Assembly: GCA_030278955.1 (NCBI GenBank)
Contig: JAOANR010000005.1
Coordinates: 36,087,105-36,151,104, forward strand
DNA: 64,000 bases
Reading direction: 5' to 3'
From: Hygrophila difformis
Lineage: Eukaryota; Streptophyta; Magnoliopsida; Lamiales; Acanthaceae
The translations under genes and the position numbers were made by a program. The notes beneath the pieces were generated by a model. That model saw nothing but the letters and a program-made list of their open reading frames with translations. It was not told where the DNA came from and ran no database searches. Shown here piece after piece: positions 10,852-22,651 of the stretch; within the stretch, counting starts at the first letter, position 1, and each line of letters opens with the position of its first letter.

Positions 10852-13516
10852 TGTAATACCCGGAAATTTTCCAACATAAAATAAATACAATAAATAAAAT
10901 AAATATAATAAATAAGGAAATAAATGTAGAGGAAATGAGAAATGGAATTTAAATTAAAAAGAAAACAAAATTCCGAAAACCCGAGAAGCCGAAGACAATT
11001 TAATCGAATAAATGGGTACACGGGGACCCGACACCGATAGACTCAATAACTCGAGTCCAAATGTAAATTTAGGTCCGAATAAAATTAGGATAGGAAATCG
11101 GAGCCCGAAGATACCCCGGAAATCCGAATCCGGGAACGTAGAGGGATAGAAGTCCGAAAGAGAGGAGGAAACGCCCGACGGATCGCACGACCCGGCCCAG
11201 ACCGAAGTCCAGGCCAGGACGGCGCGGTCGCCGCGCGGTTTTAGGGGTTTACCGCGCCAAGGGCGCGCCACTTGGCAGAATCGGCCGTTCCGCGATTTTC
11301 TCGCCCGAACGCGGATTTTTCGACTTTCGGTTGAACATCTTCGACTCTAGACTCTTAGGGTCAGATCTTGGACGCCCTAGGTCTTAGTTGTTTATAAATA
11401 AACCCCCTTGGGAGCCCCGAACATCTTTACAAAACCCTACGAAATCTCTCTACACACAAAACCCTAATTCCGGAGTCGTCGGAGGCACAAAACCGAATCA
11501 AGGGACTGACTTGGACGAAAATTAGGAGTCTTCGATCATCGGGGTAAGATTCGAATCATTCTTGTCCATTCTTTTCCATTCAAGATTCGAAAACGAATCC
11601 TAATTAAACCTCTTTCCTATTCTAAACCCCGATCCGGACGCGTTGAGGAAAAACAAAGGATCTCGGAGGGAGAACGAAGAACGTGGAAGCCACGCCTCCG
11701 AATCATCGAAGCCGAGACATCCGTAAATCTGTAAGTTAACTCTTACATGGTTTTGGGATGAATTAGAACGTTCGAAACTAAAAGATTAACAAGAAATCGA
11801 AAATCTGTCAACTTAGGTTTTCTACCGATGCAACAATTTTGATGAATTTTTCCGACCCTTAAAACGACCTCAAACGGAAAAACTTAAAACACGAAAAACG
11901 TTCCTAAGACATTAATCTAGGTTGTGTAAAAATTTCATGATTTTTCATTACGTTTTGGTATCTGAAAATCGTTCGAAACTAGTCTGTTCTAAATCTCTAT
12001 CTTGAAACGGTGGCAGGTTGTTGGTTCGAACTTGTTGATGATTTTTACCTTAGATCTAGACCGATCTAGGCTTGGTGTTGAACATAAGAATTGTAGATCT
12101 ATACGTTAAGAACACCTCCGTAAAGTTTCAGAATTTTTCGTCGAGATTTGTTATCGGAAATCGACTCCAAACCGAACTGTTCAAAAATTAGATCTTGAAA
12201 TCTTGACAGATTCTTGGCCCGAACTTGTTGGCATTTTTGACAATAGATATAGGATAAATTAGATCTTTTGCTGAACATGAAACTTGTAGGTAGATGTCCT
12301 AAGAAGGTCTCTGTAAAATTTTGTTAATTTTGGAGTTGATTTGCTATGGTAGAATTTGAAATCTCTAAACTGTGACCTAGGAAATTCGGACAGATTTATG
12401 CTTCTGTGAAAATTGGTGTTTTTGACCTATTTAGGTATCTCGGACTGAAAAAGTTAAAACACGAAAGTTGTAGATCTCGACGTTTTGGAGTCAGTCGTGA
12501 AATTTTGGAATTATTGAAATTAAGTCTGATTTTAGACGAATTTTAGAGTAAACTGTGGTTGACCGAGTCAAAACTTGAAATCTTGTTAAAACGGTGGAAT
12601 TAGCCTTTGAGGTTGAAACCGATTGAAATACTTTGAAATACGATACATGAAACGAGAAGATTAAAATATTGCGGGTTATGACTAAGCTAGATACTGTCAA
12701 TGTTCTCTGCGGCTTGGGACATAAGAGCCCAAGTGTATGTCTAGGTTGACGTAAGAGCCCTAGCGAAACACTGATCGTATGGCTAGCAGACGGATTAACT
12801 CTAACTAAAAGATCGACCATGATACCTGTGGACATAAGAGCCCAGACGTAAGGCTGGCGGACATAAGAGCCCTAGCGGTGGTGATCTCTAAAAGATATGA
12901 ACCGAGAAGTTTATGAGAATTCCAAACCTAAATCCGTATTAAATTGTGTTTTTAAATTATGGCAACTTATTTAATTACGTTGCAAGCTATATTGATGACC
13001 TTATGAATCCATGTCTTCTAAATTATGCTTTTACATGAATTGTTAAATTATGCACATGTTTTCATTAAATTTTAATAAAGGCTTTGAAACCTCATAATCT
13101 TGTATGTGTTAACTTACTCAGCACGTAGTGCTGATCAAAACCGTATTTTTTTTCCTGTTTCTTTCAGAGCCGAAGAATATGCATCATCATATGCATTCAT
13201 GGGAATTTTGGGGAAATGCTTTATTTGTAAATGATACGTTAGACTAGTAATTGCATGAACGGGCCTGTTTAACCCGTATTCTGGCCGTGTTGGCTATATT
13301 TAAATTCCGCTGCATTATACTTCTGTAAATATTATTTTCCGCTGCAACTGTAATGACATTATTTTTAAATTATATATAAATGGGCTGTTTGAATGTTTTT
13401 AAATTCTGAAAAACCATAGCCTTGCATCTCTTTAGCAAGCTCGGAGAAACCGTGTCTTGCTAGGGAGGTGTGGCGGTGACATCCCGACCTGGGTGACCAA
13501 AAACCGGGGTGTTACA
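10852..13516 (+). repeat. 3' LTR of the non-coding element
   Basis: 2665 bp, nearly identical to 7288-9953. By eye there are only scattered substitutions and a one-base difference in a T run near 13145. It ends GGTGTTACA and is followed by the GAAAT duplication. Confidence 0.95.
11393..11400 (+). promoter_or_regulatory. LTR TATA box (3' LTR of the non-coding element)
   Basis: TATAAATA in the same context as at 7829. In a 3' LTR it could drive read-out into the flanking Tekay-like leader, in antisense to that element. Confidence 0.5.
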
Positions 13517-13521
13517 GAAAT
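13517..13521. repeat. Target-site duplication GAAAT, right copy
   Basis: Pairs with 7283-7287; beyond it the Tekay-like leader resumes. Confidence 0.93.
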
Positions 13522-13640
13522 AATACTTTAAAATTTAAAATAATAGTCAAAACACTAATAATAGCTTAAAAATAGTAATGGTTTAAAAATAGTAGTTTTA
13601 AAAATACTAGCTTAAAAATATCCGGGCTCTGATACCAACT
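13517..13640 (-). other. Start of Tekay-like leader with primer-binding site
   Basis: On the minus strand, TGGTATCAGAGCCCGG (13622-13637) lies three bases inside the 5' LTR and is complementary to initiator tRNA-Met. The leader then continues at 7287 across the nested insertion, as shown by its homology to 9970-10075 of the non-coding element. Confidence 0.9.
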
Positions 13641-16223
13641 TGTAACACCCCGATTTTTGGTCACCCAGGTCGGGATGTCACCGCCACATCCCCCTAGTAA
13701 GACACGGTTTCTCCGAGCTTACTAAAGAGATGCAAGGCTAGGTATTGCAGAATTTAAAAGTATTTAAATCATTCAAGATAGCCCATACAATATAATTGGA
13801 AAAATAATAATAGTATAGCGCAGCGGAAATAATTGTTTTAGTATAGTATCGCAGCGGAAAATTTAAATAGGGCCGACATGGCCAAAACATGGGTTAAACA
13901 GGCCCGTTCATAACATAGTCTAAGGTATGAATTTAAAAGCAAAACAAAGTTCCCAAAATCCCATGCATGATTCGTGCTCACACATGCTCATTCCACGTAT
14001 TCTGTAAGAAAATGAATAAAAACGGTTTTGGTCAGCAAACTTGCTGAGTAAGCTAACACATGCATGATCGTAGGGTTTAAAAGCCATTAACTTTAATAAT
14101 TTAATGAAAGCATGATAATAACATAATATTCAATTTAAGCTAACCAACTATCCAATAGCATAATTTATTTCAGGGCTCTATTTAATAACACATATCGCAT
14201 GGTTTAGAATAATAGCCATAGTTTAAAGAAAGCATTTAAACAATTTAATTGGACATCAACATAATTTAATCTAATTTAATTTAGTTTAATATCCCCATTA
14301 CATTCCCGATTTGGTATCTCAAAGTTTCACGATAGTATCGCGATGTCAACAAGTTTAGCCGGTAGCCCGGCGGCCGCAACCGTATCAGCCATACCCAGTA
14401 CCACTCCGGAGCCTCGGGAAACCCATACGGATATTCACGAGAGTGTAGGCTCTATATTTCGCCGTTTTGGCAATATCACATTTCAAGTATAGCGCGCGGG
14501 GTCACCATCGTCCATTACGGCACAAAGTGAATCGTTAGGGGGCACCCTGCAGAGCACTCACCCCTAATTTTAATTTATCAAGTTTGTAAGGGGATTTAAT
14601 TTTTAAAATCTGACTTCAATTGTATTCATTTAGAAATAATATCTCAACTCGTTTCAACCCTAAAGGTTAATTCCATGTTTCAACAAGATTTCAAGATTTT
14701 GTTTCCGGTAAACCACAGTTTACTCCAAAATTCGTCTAAAATCAGATTTAATTCCAAAAATTCCAAAATTTCATATCTGACTCAGAAACGTCAAGATCTA
14801 CAACTTTCATGTTTTAACGTTTTCAATCCGAGATACCTAAGTAGATCAAAATCACCAATTTTCGCATAAGAACAATTCTGTCCGAGTTTAATGTGTCACA
14901 GTTTAAAGATTTCGAATTCTACCATAGCAATTCAACTCCAAATTCAATGAAATTTGACAGAGATCATCTTAAGACAATTATCTACGACTTTCATGTTCGG
15001 CCAAAGATCTAAAACAGTCTAGATCCTATGTCAAAAACGTGATCAAGATCATTCCTAAGTTCTGTTCAAGATTTCAAGATCTAGATTCAAACAGCTCGGT
15101 TCCAGTGGGTTTTTACATATCAAATCAACTCCACAAATTCTCAAAAATTTACAGTAGCTAGATCTAAGTCTTAGGAACGTTTTTTGTGTTTTAAGTTTTT
15201 CCGTTTGAGTTCGTTTTAAGGTTCGGAAAAATTCATCAAATCTGTTGCGTCGGTAGAAAGTTTAGATTGACAGATTTTCGATTTCTTGATAATCTTTTAG
15301 TTTGAATGTTTTAATTCATCCCAAAACCATGTAAGCATTAACTTACTGAGTTTATGAATGTCCGGGATCGTCTATTCGAAGGCGTGGCTTCCAGTCCACC
15401 GTTTCTCCTCTCCGTTCGTCGGGTTCTACGATCTAGATCCAATACGGGGTGTAGAAAGAAAAAGGAGATGATTAGGATTCGTTTTCGAATCGTTTATTGA
15501 ATAAAGATTGGATCGAGACTTACCACGACTATGGAGATCTGTAGAAAAATTCATCCAACAGCGTTCGTCTTGGTTTCGTGCCTCCGACGACTCCGGATTT
15601 AGGGTTTCGAATGTGTAGAAGGTTGTAGGGTTTTGTAACCTTGTTCGGGGCTCCCAAGGGGTTTATTTATAGATTTCCCAAGCCCTAGGGCGTCCAAAAT
15701 CTGACCTAAGGGTCTTGGGTCGAGAGATGTTCAACCGAAAGTCGAAAAATCCGCGTTCGGCCGAGAGATTCACGCAACGGGCGAATCTGTCGTGTGGCGC
15801 GGTCGTGGCGCGCTGTTCCTCCATCGACCGCGCGGCCACCGCGCGACACTCGCCTGGACTTCGGTCCGGGCGGGTCGTGCGATCCGTCGTGCTTTTCCGC
15901 CTCTCTTTCGGGTTTCTATCCCTCTATGCTCCCGAATTCCGATTCCCGGGATATTTTCGGCTCCAACTTCCTATCTAAAATTTTACTTGGGTCTAGATTT
16001 GATCTCGGCCTCGAATTCTCGAGTTCATTGGTGTGTCGGGTTTTGGTGTACAATTCTTTTCATTTAATTTAATTCCTTTAATTCCTTTTTAAGTTAAATC
16101 TCATTTCTCATTTCCTTATATTTATTTATTTCTTTATTTGCTGGATTCATTTACTAATTGTATTTATTGTTTATTTATTTAATTATTGTTTTATTTTATG
16201 TTGGAAAATTCTCGGGTATTACA
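13641..16223 (-). repeat. 5' LTR of the Tekay-like element
   Basis: 2583 bp with ends TGTAATACCCGAG and GGGGTGTTACA on the minus strand. It is homologous to 1-1467 over the part inside the window and, more distantly, to the LTRs of the nested element. The small frames in it (for example near 15715-16072) are repeated in the other LTR and have no domain. Confidence 0.93.
15664..15671 (-). promoter_or_regulatory. LTR TATA box (5' LTR of the Tekay-like element)
   Basis: TATAAATA on the minus strand, in the 5' LTR, so this is the copy expected to drive the element's own transcript. Confidence 0.6.
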
Positions 16224-16339
16224 GGCCAATTAAGTGCATGGAACAACGTTTGGATATTTTACCCGTTTGGATTTGGAAGTTAGCTAATAACACCAATATA
16301 GTTAATAGTAATAAATTAGACAATTACTCAACGTACCCC
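16224..16339. other. Unassigned spacer between two retrotransposons
   Basis: 116 AT-rich bases between the Tekay-like 5' LTR and the Athila-type LTR. This may be the only non-transposon DNA of the window, or the remnant of an older element; nothing recognisable is in it. Confidence 0.6.
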
Positions 16340-17918
16340 TGCTAGCTTGTCGCAAAGCTGCAAAATAAATGTTATTCCCACATTACGAAAAGAATACAAA
16401 TAAATGTAATATGTAGTTAGTAGGGTCGTCTCCATAGGGAATGCTCAAAGAGTTTAATTCAATCACTTGATTAATTATAAATTATATTTATATCTATAGA
16501 TACGGGGGAGGGGGGGGGGATTTTGATTGCAACTAAACTATCAAAAAGAAAATAAAAATCAAACAAAGATAAAAAAGTGCAACTGATCAAGATGAGAGCT
16601 TTCAAGACTGTTTCAAAACTCTAGTTTAGGCATGAATTATGTGCGTGATATGGAATTAATCATTGACATTCATTTAATTTAATTGGTTAATTGACTAAAT
16701 TGGTTAAAGTTGGTCTACAAGCGTTTCCCAACCAATTTTTCCATACTTATTCGATGGCCTAGGTACGACCATAAACCATTTCCCTAATCAAGTGAGAATT
16801 TTATGTACGGCCATAGAATTGGCTGACTCGACAGCATTTAGAACTAGAAAAACCTAATTCGATTCAACACTAATCCTACGAGGTAGTGTCCAAAATCGAT
16901 TTTAACTCCTCACTAGACTATTCTTCCTCTAGCTTGCTACTTGACTGAAAATTACACAATTACGGATGCACTTTTCAATCTAGCAATAAATTACTCAATC
17001 AACACGCGACCGCTAATATCAATTAAGCAATCTAAACACAACAAATGGAGGAATTTAAAATACCCAATTCAATTAAGCATAAAAATCTGTCAACATAATA
17101 AGTCTCCCAATTCCATATCCAAATACAAATTCAAAACCTAAACTAGATAAGAAATCTAGTCACAATCCACACAAAATATAGCCAAATCCACAAGAATTGA
17201 TATAGCCATTAATTCCAGGAATTGATAGAAATATCACCAAATCAAGATTGAATCTTGGTGCCCTTGAAACCTCCAATTTCGACTGGAAAAGGCCCCAAAA
17301 ATTCGCCCAATATGCTGCTCCACTTTTGCCCAATTTCAGACTGCTACTGGTGTCTTCTTCTTCCTCCCCAATTCAAGATGAGAAGAGAAGAAAGAAAAAC
17401 TACTTGAATGGTCTGCTCTCGACGGTTCCTGGTAGTGAAAAGAATGTGGAAAAATAAAATATGAAATCTGGTTGTCTCCGTGCGTCCCAGGCTGCTGATT
17501 TTCTTCTCTCGAATTCCAGAAAAATCGGCCCATGAACCAACCCGTGTTCTCTTCCTTGACTCATTCTTCTTCCAATCCTCTTCATCGTTCTTTCTCTTCC
17601 AAGTCTGATATGAATTCTTTTTATTTAATACCCAAAGTTTTAGACACTTCAATTCAGCCCCAATGTCCTTCTTGCAATTTTTAAAGAGTTGCAGGTGGGT
17701 CCCAATGCTCAAAACTCCATTACAGAAATTAGGCGTGGTCACCCCTAACGAGGTCCGCTGCTACTGCCATCCATTTCCAAGAAAACTCCCAAATTTTGCT
17801 TCTTTCATCAAATTTACACAATCATCAAAAAGTGATAATTAGAAGCGTATTTACTTAATTAGCACCCATTTTTAATATCAAACTTATAGCAAAATATTGA
17901 TAAAATATGTCAATATCA
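16340..17918 (-). repeat. 3' LTR of the Athila-lineage element
   Basis: 1579 bp. On the minus strand it starts TGATATTGAC and ends GCTAGCA, and it is colinear with 62533-64000. It has a G-rich run near 16503-16520 and a 61-bp segment (16880-16940) missing from the other LTR. Its right edge abuts the polypurine tract. Confidence 0.9.
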
Positions 17919-17932
17919 ACTCCCCCACACCT
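17919..17932 (-). other. Polypurine tract of the Athila-lineage element
   Basis: Minus strand AGGTGTGGGGGAGT directly before the TGATATTG of the LTR, the form usual for Athila-type elements. A second copy of its core occurs internally at 27117-27130. The remaining internal piece 17933-18100 holds no gene. Confidence 0.8.
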
Positions 17933-18095
17933 ATCTCATGCTTGCCTCTAAGCATGTGCCCGAAAGAAAGAAGTAAAGCATCCACTAGTCCAAAATTCCT
18001 CCATCATGCCATCACCTCCATCAAACTCTAAGTATGCAAAATCAACCATTCTCACCAAATGGGAATGTATTTAAGTGTGCACTCACCCTCAAGTG

Positions 18096-18100
18096 TATAG
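18096..18100. repeat. Target-site duplication TATAG, left copy
   Basis: Matches TATAG at 25868-25872 on the other side of the CRM-like element. Confidence 0.92.
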
Positions 18101-18804
18101 TGGCATGGAAGCCGCAACTGTAGCACTTACATTTTCCACTGGTGTTCGAGGAATCGAGCCAAGAAGTTCACTTTCCAAATTTTTGAACTACTGAAGCAAA
18201 AACTTTGATGATGAAATGCTGAAGGCCATAGGATGCCAATCTGGACCCAAGATGTTGCTTCAGTACAATCCGGAAGAAAGCCCGGGATCTATCTAGATGG
18301 ACCCGACATTTGGTAGCTGACCCGTGCCCTCTTTTATGGTGCACCCAGGCCTATCTTTTGTTGTTCTTTTTGTGTTGTTCTAGTTTAATATATTGCTGTA
18401 ACCATGTAATATAATGCACAAACTTATGTTAGGATAATGCACTTATTTTCTTAAGTTATGTTTAAGTGTTGTAAACATGTGGGGACCCTTGGACCTATAT
18501 ATGTATGTCCTCACCTCACAATGTGAGCATCTTTTCTTGAATCAAAAATACTTTGCATTTTTGCAAGTTTCTCTCTTCCGGGGGGATCACACCATGCTTA
18601 TTCTTGGGCAAACTCCATCAACTTAGATCTGAAGCTCTCCAAGATGATTACAATCAACACTTTGGATTGATGAAGAATTGAGGATACGACGTGTGGGCGT
18701 GTTTGCTTTCTCTTATTAATCTTTGGTTTGATTTGCTTCCCTATCCTTTTTAATTCCTTGTTTGTTGTTCCTTCCTTGCAAGATGTATCCTATGATCCAT
18801 GGCA
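18101..18804 (+). repeat. 5' LTR of the CRM-like element
   Basis: 704 bp from TGGCATGG to CCATGGCA. Its first ~195 bp are a copy of the end of the integrase gene, as expected if the 3' LTR is coding. The first bases differ from the 3' LTR (TGGC against TGCC). Confidence 0.93.
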
Positions 18805-18817
18805 GTAGTTTAGAATT

Positions 18818-18830
18818 TGGTATCAGAGCC
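18818..18830 (+). other. Primer-binding site, initiator tRNA-Met (CRM-like)
   Basis: TGGTATCAGAGCC 13 bases after the LTR end, complementary to initiator tRNA-Met. The spacer is longer than in the Tekay-like elements. Confidence 0.9.
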
Positions 18831-20425
18831 TAAGATAGGATCTTTCTTGTGTTCATCATCAAAATCCATAATAACCAAAAAAAAAAATCAAAAAAATCTG
18901 AAAATCTGGACAGAATCTGTTTTGGCCATTTCCGAACTGAATATTTGGAGTCTTGAAAATCTGGGTGTATATTTAGAATCCTCTCGCCGAGTAGATGAAT
19001 TTTCATATATGATATGCTCAATTTCGAGTTTGTATGACAAAGTTATGGCCTATTGAAGTGTATGTGTTGTTCTTGTCCAAAAACTCAAAAATTCTCTACC
19101 CACTGTGTACTGTTCACGCAAATCTGATTTTTATCCGTGAAGTTTTTGGTTAATCTGACTTCATATTTGGATTCATTGGCTCAATTACTTAAAGATTCAT
19201 ATAAGATTCAAAAAATTTGGCCAAGATAATCATTTTCTATGAATTTTTGAAGTTTTGGGTTGTTTTTAGTGATCTTCACAAAATTCATCCCATCTTCAAA
19301 TTTTTCTTGAACTCAGCCCATTGTTTGCTCTTTGATCTCCATGTGTTTGTATTATTTGTGCTTGTCTTTGTTTGTTGAGATCCTTGTATGTATTGCAATT
19401 GCATTTCGAACTTGTTTGCTTGATTAATTGGATAATTTGCATCAATAATTCCAAAAGAGTGTTGAGTAAATCACTTGAGTGTTTTCGAGTGTGTTCTACA
19501 AGTTCTTGACAAACTCATAAAGTTCTTTGGCAGAAAGTAGTTTGATTCAATTCCCTCTAGTTGCCGTGTATTCCAATAAATTACTAGTCTTCATAATTGT
19601 CTTCGGTTGGTAGGAGTTTGTTCAATAATTTATTTGATTTGATTGGGTAGACAAAAGCCATCAATTGTTGTCTGATAAAAAAAAAGGCGATATAAAAAAA
19701 TAAAAAAAATTGAGGATCACACACCCATTCACGTGACCATGTTTGAGTAGGAAGAAATTTTAATGTCGTGGGCCCCACCAACTTTAAGAGATTGATTTCA
19801 ATCTTTTCTATATTGGCAATCACGTACCTGACTCAGCAATGTTATTACTCCTGTGGATCCCACTAATAAACTATATTTCCTTGTTCGTATATAAGTTGGG
19901 CATTGATCTTGGATTTATGTATAATTAAATATTTGGGAGTCGAGTGTTGTGAGATACCATTTTTTTTTTCATATTTTAATGAGTTCACTTTTATATTGTG
20001 AGGGTTGGAATTACTTGATTGCAATTATTGATTAATACAGTAGACATACATCTTTTGCATTGCATTCTACATGCACTCCGTGCATTTATTTGATCGAGTC
20101 GAACAATAGCAAACTGGTTCTTGCATTGTGCGTATGCAAACTCTATCCTCAATTCTCACTATCAAGGTGTGATTGGAATTAATTGCGGAAGCATCGGACC
20201 GGTTGTGGACAAATCCAAGCTTGAATATTTGGTTGTAAGACTCTTGTGATTTCTTCGAGTGTCATTTTTCTTTGTTTGATTTTACTAACACTTTTATACA
20301 TATATTGTTATTTTGAAAAAAAAAGAGAGAAAAAAAAGAAGGAAAAAAAAGGGAAAAGCGAAAAAAAAGAAAAAAAAAAGAGAGGAAAAAAACACAAAAA
20401 AAGAGAGAGAAAAAAAGAAGAAGAA
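18831..20425 (+). other. Untranslated leader of the CRM-like element, with purine tract
   Basis: About 1.6 kb without a supported gene. It ends in a ~110-base nearly pure A/G stretch (20311-20425) directly before the Gag ATG. Short frames here have no domain; the frame that runs into gag from 20246 translates the purine tract as a Lys/Glu run and is unlikely to be the start. Confidence 0.75.
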
Positions 20426-22651
20426 ATGGCAGGTATATCCGGATCATCTAATTCAGACATTATCAGCGTCCTTCAATCACTCAGTGTGAAAATGGATAAC
20501 CTCGATAAGCGAATGGATGATATGAATAACAAGGTTGACAGTCAAATTGAGGGGTTGCATACTGAAGTTACTACCCGCATGAGACAATACAGACAAACAG
20601 TTGAACAACATGCTGTTAAGATGGTTCAGAGACACTTAGCAGGTGATATAGAACTGCCAGCTCCAGATACCGCCCATAACAATCCGGATAGTGAACACAG
20701 TGAGAATAATCTCGATGATGACATGGCCGTGGCCGAGGAGGAACTCGAGGGACATTTTGATAGGCGAGGAGGACCACCAGCAAACGTTAGGAGAGTTAGG
20801 CAGGCACACCCTCCTGCAGCAGCGTTACCTCGAGGACCAAGAGTTTAAAGAGGCCGACGCATTAATAATCAGGATGATGAATCAGAATTCAAAGGGATCA
20901 AGTTCGACATTCCAATCTTCAAAGGAACTCCAGATCCAACCGAGTTTATTGAGTGGAAAGATTCAATGGAGTTGATATTTGAATGTCACAACTATTCAGA
21001 AAAGAGGAAAGTACAGATTGCAGTTACACAGTTCAAGGACTACGCTTTGGCTTGGTGGCAGAAAACCGCAAAAGAAATCAAGGAACGTGGTTTTAGGCCA
21101 ACCGAGACTTGGGATGATCTTATTCGACTAATGCAGCAGCGATTTGTGCCTTCCCACTACAGAAAGGACTTGTATCATAAGGTGCAAACTCTGACCCAGG
21201 GAAACAAGACAGTGCACGAGTACTACCAGGAAATGGAGAAGTTAATGACCCGTGCAGGGGTTAGAGAGGATGAGGAAATCACCAATACCAGGTTTATGGA
21301 AGGGCTCAGAAAGGATATTCGTGATGAGGTTGATCTTCGAGGCTATGAACATACTGAGGACTTAGTGCATCTAGCAGCCAAGATTGAATCTCAGCACAAA
21401 GGTCGGGCACCACGAATCACTTTTGGGAATACTTCATCTAGTTCTAGCAAGCCATGGCCCACAAAGAATTGGAACAACAAATCGTGGCCCAAACCTGAAG
21501 ATAAGTCCAACAAGCCGAAAGGATTTGAGCTTGCAAAAGAGTTCAAGGTGTATAAACCTCCAGCACCTAAGGAACAACATGAAAGACCACGAAGAGACAT
21601 TAAAGATGTCATGTGCTTTAAATGTCAAAGGAAAGGACATTATGCAAATGAGTGCCCTTTCACCAAAAGAGTCGCAATTCTGGAAAGTGGTCATTTGAAA
21701 ATTTTGGAATCAGATGAAAAAGAAATTGAAGGAGAAACGGAACCTCCTACCATTGAAGAAGTCAGTGGTGACCACGAGATCATTGAAGAAGAAGAAAGAG
21801 TCTTAACTACCTTCGTGGCCATGAGATCTCTCAGTGCAGATAAAGTTGATCCACCACTTGATGAACAAAGGGAGAATCTCTTTCATTGTCATTGTGATTT
21901 AAACAGTAAATTGGCTTCTGTTATTGTTGATAATGATAGTTGTACTAATGTGGTTAGTACTTATGTGATTCGCAGGTTAGGACTACCAACTGAAGATCAT
22001 CCGAAGCCATACCATCTTCACTGGATGAATGACAATGGAACACTGAAGGTGAACCAAAGAGCTAAAGTTCCTATCAAGATGGGTTCATATTCTGAGAAGA
22101 TCACTTGTGATGTGGTACCAATGACCGCGTGTCATGTTCTTTTAGGCCGACCATGGTTGTATGATAGAGATGTCACATATAGGGGTCGTGCCAATTCCTT
22201 AAGTTTTATATATTGTAATAGGACCTACACTATAAAGCCACTCCCTCCTAGAATCATAAAGTTAGACCAGGAGATACTTAAGGAGAATATGAAGAAAGAA
22301 GATGAGGAGCATAAAGCAAAGCAAAGGGGTAAAACCAAGGTCTCAACCGTGGAAATTTGTGATGTTTCATCCGAAACTTGCCTCCTGCTAACAAAGACAG
22401 ATTTCAAACAAGCTATTCAAGGCGACGACACAACAGGTTACTGTTTCCTTGCTTATTATAAACTTGTTGATTTAATTAAAAGAACTTGCAATACTACACC
22501 TGAATTGCCTGTGAATTTTTCTAGGATGCTAGAACAAAATAAAGATGTGTTTCCTGAAGATGTTCCACCAGGCTTACCACCTTTGAGAGGCATTGAACAC
22601 CAGATCGATTTTGTGCTTGAAGCTTCAATTCCAAATCGGCCAGCATACTGA
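20426..22651 (+). pseudogene. gag - protease of the CRM-like element
   Basis: The start is the ATG at 20426 (MAGISGSSNSD) right after the purine-rich leader. A predicted coiled coil follows (SVKMDNLDKRMDDMNNKVD), then the Gag core (FDIPIFKGTPDPTEFIEW, then WWQKTAKEI and QRFVPSHYRKDLY), a CCHC knuckle near residue 396 (CFKCQRKGHYANEC), and the protease with DNDSCTNV near residue 501 and HVLLGRPW further on. The protease active-site triad reads Asp-Asn-Asp instead of the usual Asp-Ser/Thr/Gly-Gly, so activity is doubtful. In-frame stops lie at 20846-20848 (TAA) and 22649-22651 (TGA); both sit where a Gln or Arg codon is expected. There is no frameshift. Confidence 0.88.

Larger units (their letters stand above)
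7288..13516 (+). mobile_element. Non-coding (LARD-type) LTR retrotransposon, Tekay-related, nested
   Basis: A complete plus-strand element: LTR 7288-9953, initiator-Met primer site, 898-bp internal region without gag or pol, hairpin and polypurine tract, LTR 10852-13516, with GAAAT duplications on both sides. The long LTRs and short non-coding interior match the large retrotransposon derivative class. LTR ends, leader and 3' region are homologous to the surrounding Tekay-like element but clearly diverged, so it is a separate subfamily that probably depends on proteins of the Tekay family. The two LTRs look about 99% identical by eye, so the insertion is recent. Confidence 0.93.
1..16223 (-). 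mobile_element. Ty3/gypsy Tekay/Del-like LTR retrotransposon, 3' LTR cut by window start
   Basis: Minus-strand element read from 16223 downwards: 5' LTR (13641-16223), a primer site complementary to initiator tRNA-Met (13622-13637), leader, a 111-codon ORF, gag-pol, polypurine tract and a 3' LTR running off the window at base 1. The LTRs start TGTAATACCCG and end GGGTGTTACA. The gag start [10 protein letters not shown], two CCHC knuckles and a chromodomain-like tail after integrase point to the Tekay/Del chromovirus clade. The leader is split at 7287/13517 by a non-coding relative. One nonsense codon and one deletion in pol mean this copy is no longer autonomous. The clade is inferred from motifs, not from a tree. 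Confidence 0.88.

Noticed and set aside
20246..20425. N-terminal extension of the CRM-like gag frame
   Set aside because: It translates the A/G tract as Lys/Glu runs; the ATG at 20426 after the tract is the better start.
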